DNA of 64,000 nucleotides from Planctomycetota bacterium (lineage in GTDB: Bacteria; Planctomycetota; Phycisphaerae; WQYP01): the NCBI GenBank assembly GCA_021809365.1, contig JAKBAC010000001.1, forward strand, positions 20,756 through 84,755, given 5' to 3'. Shown piece by piece: positions 60,931 to 64,000 of this stretch. Position numbers and translations under genes: made by a program. The notes under the pieces are model-generated. The model worked only from the letters and a program-made list of their open reading frames with translations, was not told where the DNA came from and made no database searches. Each line of letters opens with the position of its first letter. Positions within the stretch are counted from its first letter, which is position 1.

Positions 60931-63513
60931 TTACTCCCCGATCGTTACAGTGGCTGTCGCGGGCGTGTTGCGGCTGGAATCCCCCACGGCAATCTGATAT
61001 TTTCCGGCGGGCACTTTCCAGCATTCTTCTTGAGAATCATAAAATGCGAAGTCCTTCCAATGCAGTTGCATGGTGACCAATTGAGTCTGACCGGGTTTGA
61101 GATTCACGCGCGCAAAGCCCTTGAGCGTCTGCACACAGCGGTTCATTCGATCTTCCATCGGACGCACATAAAGCTGTACCACCTCGGCCCCGGCAACCTT
61201 GCCGGTATTGGTGACCGGAACCGTCACATCCAGCACGCGATTTTTTCCCGTTCCCGTGGACTTGACGGTCAAAGCGCCCAGTGAAAAACGCGTATAAGAT
61301 AAGCCATATCCGAAACAAAATTGCGGCTGTATATCCCGCTTGTCAAACCAGCGGTAGCCAACGTAGATACCTTCGTTGAATATCACCTGCCCGTCATGGC
61401 CGGGGAAATGCCCATACGCCGGCTCATCGCGCCAGTGTTTGGCAAAAGTATCGGGCAGGTGGCCACTGGGATTGATTTTTCCGAAGATAATATCCGCCAC
61501 GGCATTGTTGCCATTTTCACCAGGATACCAGGCGTCCAACAGACCGGCGATGCGATTGATCCAGGGAGCCATGCCGACACCCGCACCGGCGTTGAGCACC
61601 ACAATGGTATGCGGATTCAGGCCCGCCGCCTCCCGCAAATATTGATCCTGCGGTGCCCAGAGATGGAAGGTATGATCCACTCCTTCCGTTTCCACGTCCG
61701 GACCGTAGCCCATACAGGCGATCACGACATCGGCATGCTGAATGATTTTTTTCTGTGCCGCGGTTAAAAGCTGATTTCCTTCCGCGGTATAGCCCAACTC
61801 CATTTGCGCATTGACGAGATGCGAATTGAAATACTCCACCCGCAGACGATACGTTTTACCCGCGGTTAACCGAATGGCCGTGAGCTTCTGGATAAATTGA
61901 TTCTGCCAGCGGCCAATTTTTATAATACGCCGCCCATCAATCAACACGCGGCACGGTGCTGCGGCACCGGCTTCAAACAAATATGTTGTGGTCGATTTGG
62001 GCGTAATCGTCGCCGTCCAGCGGACTGAAAAGTGCCCCGTCTTGGTCTCCACCGGATAGAATTGACCCCAGTTAAAACCTATGCGCTGATCAATACGCGT
62101 CAGCACGGGCTTGCCCGCTAATCGGGAATTATCAAAATACTCCGCCTGCAAGCCGGGCTGGCCCTGCGGTGTCTTATATTCGCCAATGCCCCACATCCGA
62201 GCCAGACTGCCGCGATAGGCCGGCCACGCATTATTGATGTTCGGCCAGTAGTTAAAGGGAATATGAATAACCCGCACCTTGGGGCCTGCCGCACGCCGAA
62301 TGGCGGACAACATGCTCACCGGATTGATGATGGATGGAGCAAATCCACTGCCGCCGGCACTCCATACCGCGGGTGTCGCCATCGGACCGATGACCGCAAT
62401 GGTATGAATGGCCGACCGATGCAGCGGAAGAATATCGCCTTTGTTCTTCAGCAGAACGGTGCCCTCGGCCGCTTCCTTAAATGCCGTCGCCGCGCTCTTG
62501 GGATTGTTCAACGGAATACTCTGATCTTCCGTGCGCTTGGTCATGAACCCCATGGCGATCATCATGCGCAGCAATCGGCGGACATGCTCATTGATCTGAT
62601 GAATCGTAATCTGTTTTGATTTTATCAGTGGCTGAATTGTCTGGTAATTGTAATACTTGTTATCCGGCATTTCCAGATCCAATCCGGCGGCCATTGGGCC
62701 GATCGTATCATGCGTGGCACCCCAGTCGGACATCAGCAATCCCTTAAATCCCCACTGATGGCGCAAAACATCCGTCAGCAAATAGCGGCTGGCCGTGCAG
62801 TGATAGCCATTGAGCTGGTTATAGGCAGCCATGACCGTCCAGACATGGCCCTGTCGCACCGCCGCGCGGAACGGGGGTAGATAAATTTCCTCCAGTGCCC
62901 GGCGGGTGACGATGCAGTCAATGCTGTAACGATGTGTTTCCTGCTCGTTGGCGGCGAAGTGCTTTGCACACGCGGCGACATCCTGCGATTGCAGGCCGCG
63001 AATCCATGGGGCGACCATTTGTGCGGCCAGATAAGGATCTTCTCCAACGTATTCAAAATTCCGGCCACATTGCGGTTCCCGTGTGATATCCATCCCCGGG
63101 CCAAGGATAATATTGACGCCGCGCGCCCGCGCGTCCGATCCCAACGACCGACCTACCTGCCGGGCCAGTTTGGTATTCCAGCTAGCCGCCAGACAGACCG
63201 AGGCCGTATATGCCGTCGATGGCCCGTAAACACGAACACCCTGGGACGCATCGCTCATATTCAGTCGCGGAATGTGAAGTTTGGCCACCTGCCGCGTGCA
63301 CATGTCGCCATTGCCGGCCAGCAGGTGAATTTTTTCCTTTAATGTCATTTCCGCCAGCAGCGCATCCGCTTTGGCTTCCACTTGCGCCGGCGTCAGCCCG
63401 GTGAGGATATATTCGCCGGCACTGTCGGCAATTACGGCATGAAGGCTCACTGTGGTCAGCGCCGCCAGAGCGACAATACCAGTCAACATCAGTTTGGCGA
63501 CCCTACGCATCAC
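60931..63513 (-). CDS. secreted glycoside hydrolase family 3 beta-glucosidase with PA14 insert
   Basis: The 860-residue enzyme has a signal peptide (MLTGIVALAALTTVSLHAVI). The GH3 N-terminal barrel includes GPGMDITREPQCGRNFEYVG, KHFAANEQETHRYSIDC and the nucleophile Asp in KGLLMSDWGATHD (about residue 262). The C-terminal alpha/beta domain is interrupted by a PA14 domain at about residues 450-590 (GLQAEYFDNSRLAGKPVLTR, RVLIDGRRIIK). The acid-base Glu region is VETEGVDHTFHLW, and a fibronectin III-like domain closes the protein. It would cleave beta-glucosides or xylosides from plant polymers outside the cytoplasm. Substrate not decided. Confidence 0.93.
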   Translation of the reverse strand: MMRRVAKLMLTGIVALAALTTVSLHAVIADSAGEYILTGLTPAQVEAKADALLAEMTLKEKIHLLAGNGDMCTRQVAKLHIPRLNMSDASQGVRVYGPSTAYTASVCLAASWNTKLARQVGRSLGSDARARGVNIILGPGMDITREPQCGRNFEYVGEDPYLAAQMVAPWIRGLQSQDVAACAKHFAANEQETHRYSIDCIVTRRALEEIYLPPFRAAVRQGHVWTVMAAYNQLNGYHCTASRYLLTDVLRHQWGFKGLLMSDWGATHDTIGPMAAGLDLEMPDNKYYNYQTIQPLIKSKQITIHQINEHVRRLLRMMIAMGFMTKRTEDQSIPLNNPKSAATAFKEAAEGTVLLKNKGDILPLHRSAIHTIAVIGPMATPAVWSAGGSGFAPSIINPVSMLSAIRRAAGPKVRVIHIPFNYWPNINNAWPAYRGSLARMWGIGEYKTPQGQPGLQAEYFDNSRLAGKPVLTRIDQRIGFNWGQFYPVETKTGHFSVRWTATITPKSTTTYLFEAGAAAPCRVLIDGRRIIKIGRWQNQFIQKLTAIRLTAGKTYRLRVEYFNSHLVNAQMELGYTAEGNQLLTAAQKKIIQHADVVIACMGYGPDVETEGVDHTFHLWAPQDQYLREAAGLNPHTIVVLNAGAGVGMAPWINRIAGLLDAWYPGENGNNAVADIIFGKINPSGHLPDTFAKHWRDEPAYGHFPGHDGQVIFNEGIYVGYRWFDKRDIQPQFCFGYGLSYTRFSLGALTVKSTGTGKNRVLDVTVPVTNTGKVAGAEVVQLYVRPMEDRMNRCVQTLKGFARVNLKPGQTQLVTMQLHWKDFAFYDSQEECWKVPAGKYQIAVGDSSRNTPATATVTIGE

Positions 63514-63622
63514 CCGTTTCTCCAGTAAATATCAAGAACACTCTCGCTGCCGCAGAAGATGGCCATATCGCAATTGACGCCTTGAGATCCAACTTCCGCA
63601 GCGGCTCAACATCTCATCATGC

Positions 63623-63676
63623 CTAGTGCCCTGTTCCATCCGTAATTACGTAATTATGGGTGGAACAGGGCACTAG
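63623..63676. repeat. CTAG-ended palindromic element, copy 2
   Basis: The arms CTAGTGCCCTGTTCCATCC (63623-63641) and GGGTGGAACAGGGCACTAG (63658-63676) pair with one mismatch and match copy 1 at 58546-58593. The centre is longer, GTAATTACGTAATTAT, which looks like a duplicated version of the ATAATTAC centre of copy 1. It lies 110 bases upstream of the GH3 gene start. Confidence 0.85.
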
Positions 63677-63762
63677 CGTGTAAATGTTACAGGCATCCCG
63701 CACCTGCATCAACCCGCAGACGAGGAACGGTATATATGATATATGGGGCGTCGTCCGTCGTC

Positions 63763-64000
63763 CTCCCTTCGTGTCGTCGTGTCTTTGTGGTAAATATGGT
63801 CGTCACCCCTTTGCGTTCTTGTGTGCCCCCGTTGTTCGTTACTCGTTGCTCGTTGAGCGTAGCGCTTCGTTGAAATTCGCCTCCGCTACCTCGTGGTTAA
63901 ATCCGTCGTCGTAACGTCGTCCCTTTGTGTCGTCGTGTCTTTGTGGTAAATATCCTCGTCGTCATCCCTTTGCGTTCTTGTGTGCCCCCGTTGTTCGTTA
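63763..64000. repeat. tandem word-like repeat, period about 156-159 bp
   Basis: GTGTCGTCGTGTCTTTGTGG (63771) recurs at 63927, and TTTGCGTTCTTGTGTGCCCC (63810) recurs at 63969, the second copy being cut by the window edge. Between them are degenerate runs of GTTCGTT, CTCGTTG and TCGTCG. Similar words in reverse lie near 23868-23893. Confidence 0.7.

Larger units (their letters stand above)
63514..64000. other. repeat-rich intergenic end of the window
   Basis: No gene is supported in these 487 bases. They hold the second CTAG-ended palindrome (63623-63676) and a tandem pair of T/G-rich word-like repeats from about 63763 to the end. Confidence 0.6.

Noticed and set aside
63763..64000. Possible CRISPR array at the right edge.
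   Set aside because: The repeats are about 75-80 bases at a 156-159 base period with degenerate units inside; there are no short regular repeats with unique spacers and no cas genes.

Overview
The window is a 64 kb chromosomal segment of a moderately GC-rich bacterium. Its mix of genes fits a Planctomycetota lineage, probably Phycisphaerae-like: type II secretion/pseudopilin modules with divergent parts, a DUF3467 protein beside a Lys-rich DksA-like protein, an RsbU-type phosphatase, a CdaA/YbbR pair, a YjeF-C dehydratase, and very short coupled operons. The placement is an inference from content only. No rRNA, plasmid, prophage or complete insertion sequence is visible.

Layout. 1-8 kb: a nucleotide-sugar dehydrogenase cut by the left edge, a tiny membrane protein, lspA, a glutathione peroxidase, tRNA-Tyr, a fused FAD/Fe-S D-lactate-type dehydrogenase with a membrane thioredoxin, then lexA overlapped by an unknown gene. 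8-20 kb: a secreted Asn-rich TPR protein coupled to an RsbU-like PP2C phosphatase, nadD, thiS-thiG, lepA, an APH-fold protein, an NAD(P)HX dehydratase and the two E1 subunits of pyruvate dehydrogenase. 20-24 kb: an accessory island with a zinc-ribbon protein and a three-gene type II restriction-modification system (methyltransferase, PD-(D/E)XK nuclease, controller protein) beside the cut-off C-terminus of a type III Res subunit.

24-31 kb: a secretion/pilus-assembly operon (gspE, gspF, two tandem GspF-like copies, pseudopilins) with clear evidence of internal duplication. 31-37 kb: a three-gene heavy-metal-type RND efflux operon. 37-50 kb: comM, two glycosyltransferases, clpP, alaS, fumC, a polysaccharide flippase and a GDP-fucose synthase-like gene. 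49-55 kb: YbbR, diadenylate cyclase, L,D-transpeptidase, DUF218, a cysteine-free family-4-like uracil-DNA glycosylase, DUF3467 and a DksA-like protein. 55-64 kb: a glycosyltransferase, an MFS sugar-acid transporter, birA, a sugar isomerase-like TIM barrel, a membrane protein and a GH3 beta-glucosidase with a PA14 insert.

The intergenic DNA is rich in dispersed inverted repeats. There are at least three kinds: a CTAG-ended palindrome (two copies, one supplying the stop codon of birA), a 170 bp fold-back with 18 bp perfect ends, and a GTGGCAAT-ended fold-back family, two copies of which bracket the fucose synthase gene. These and the restriction island are the most unusual parts. I see no convincing wholly new system; the best leads are the swapped restriction locus, the duplicated GspF/pseudopilin unit and several enzymes that have lost hallmark residues.
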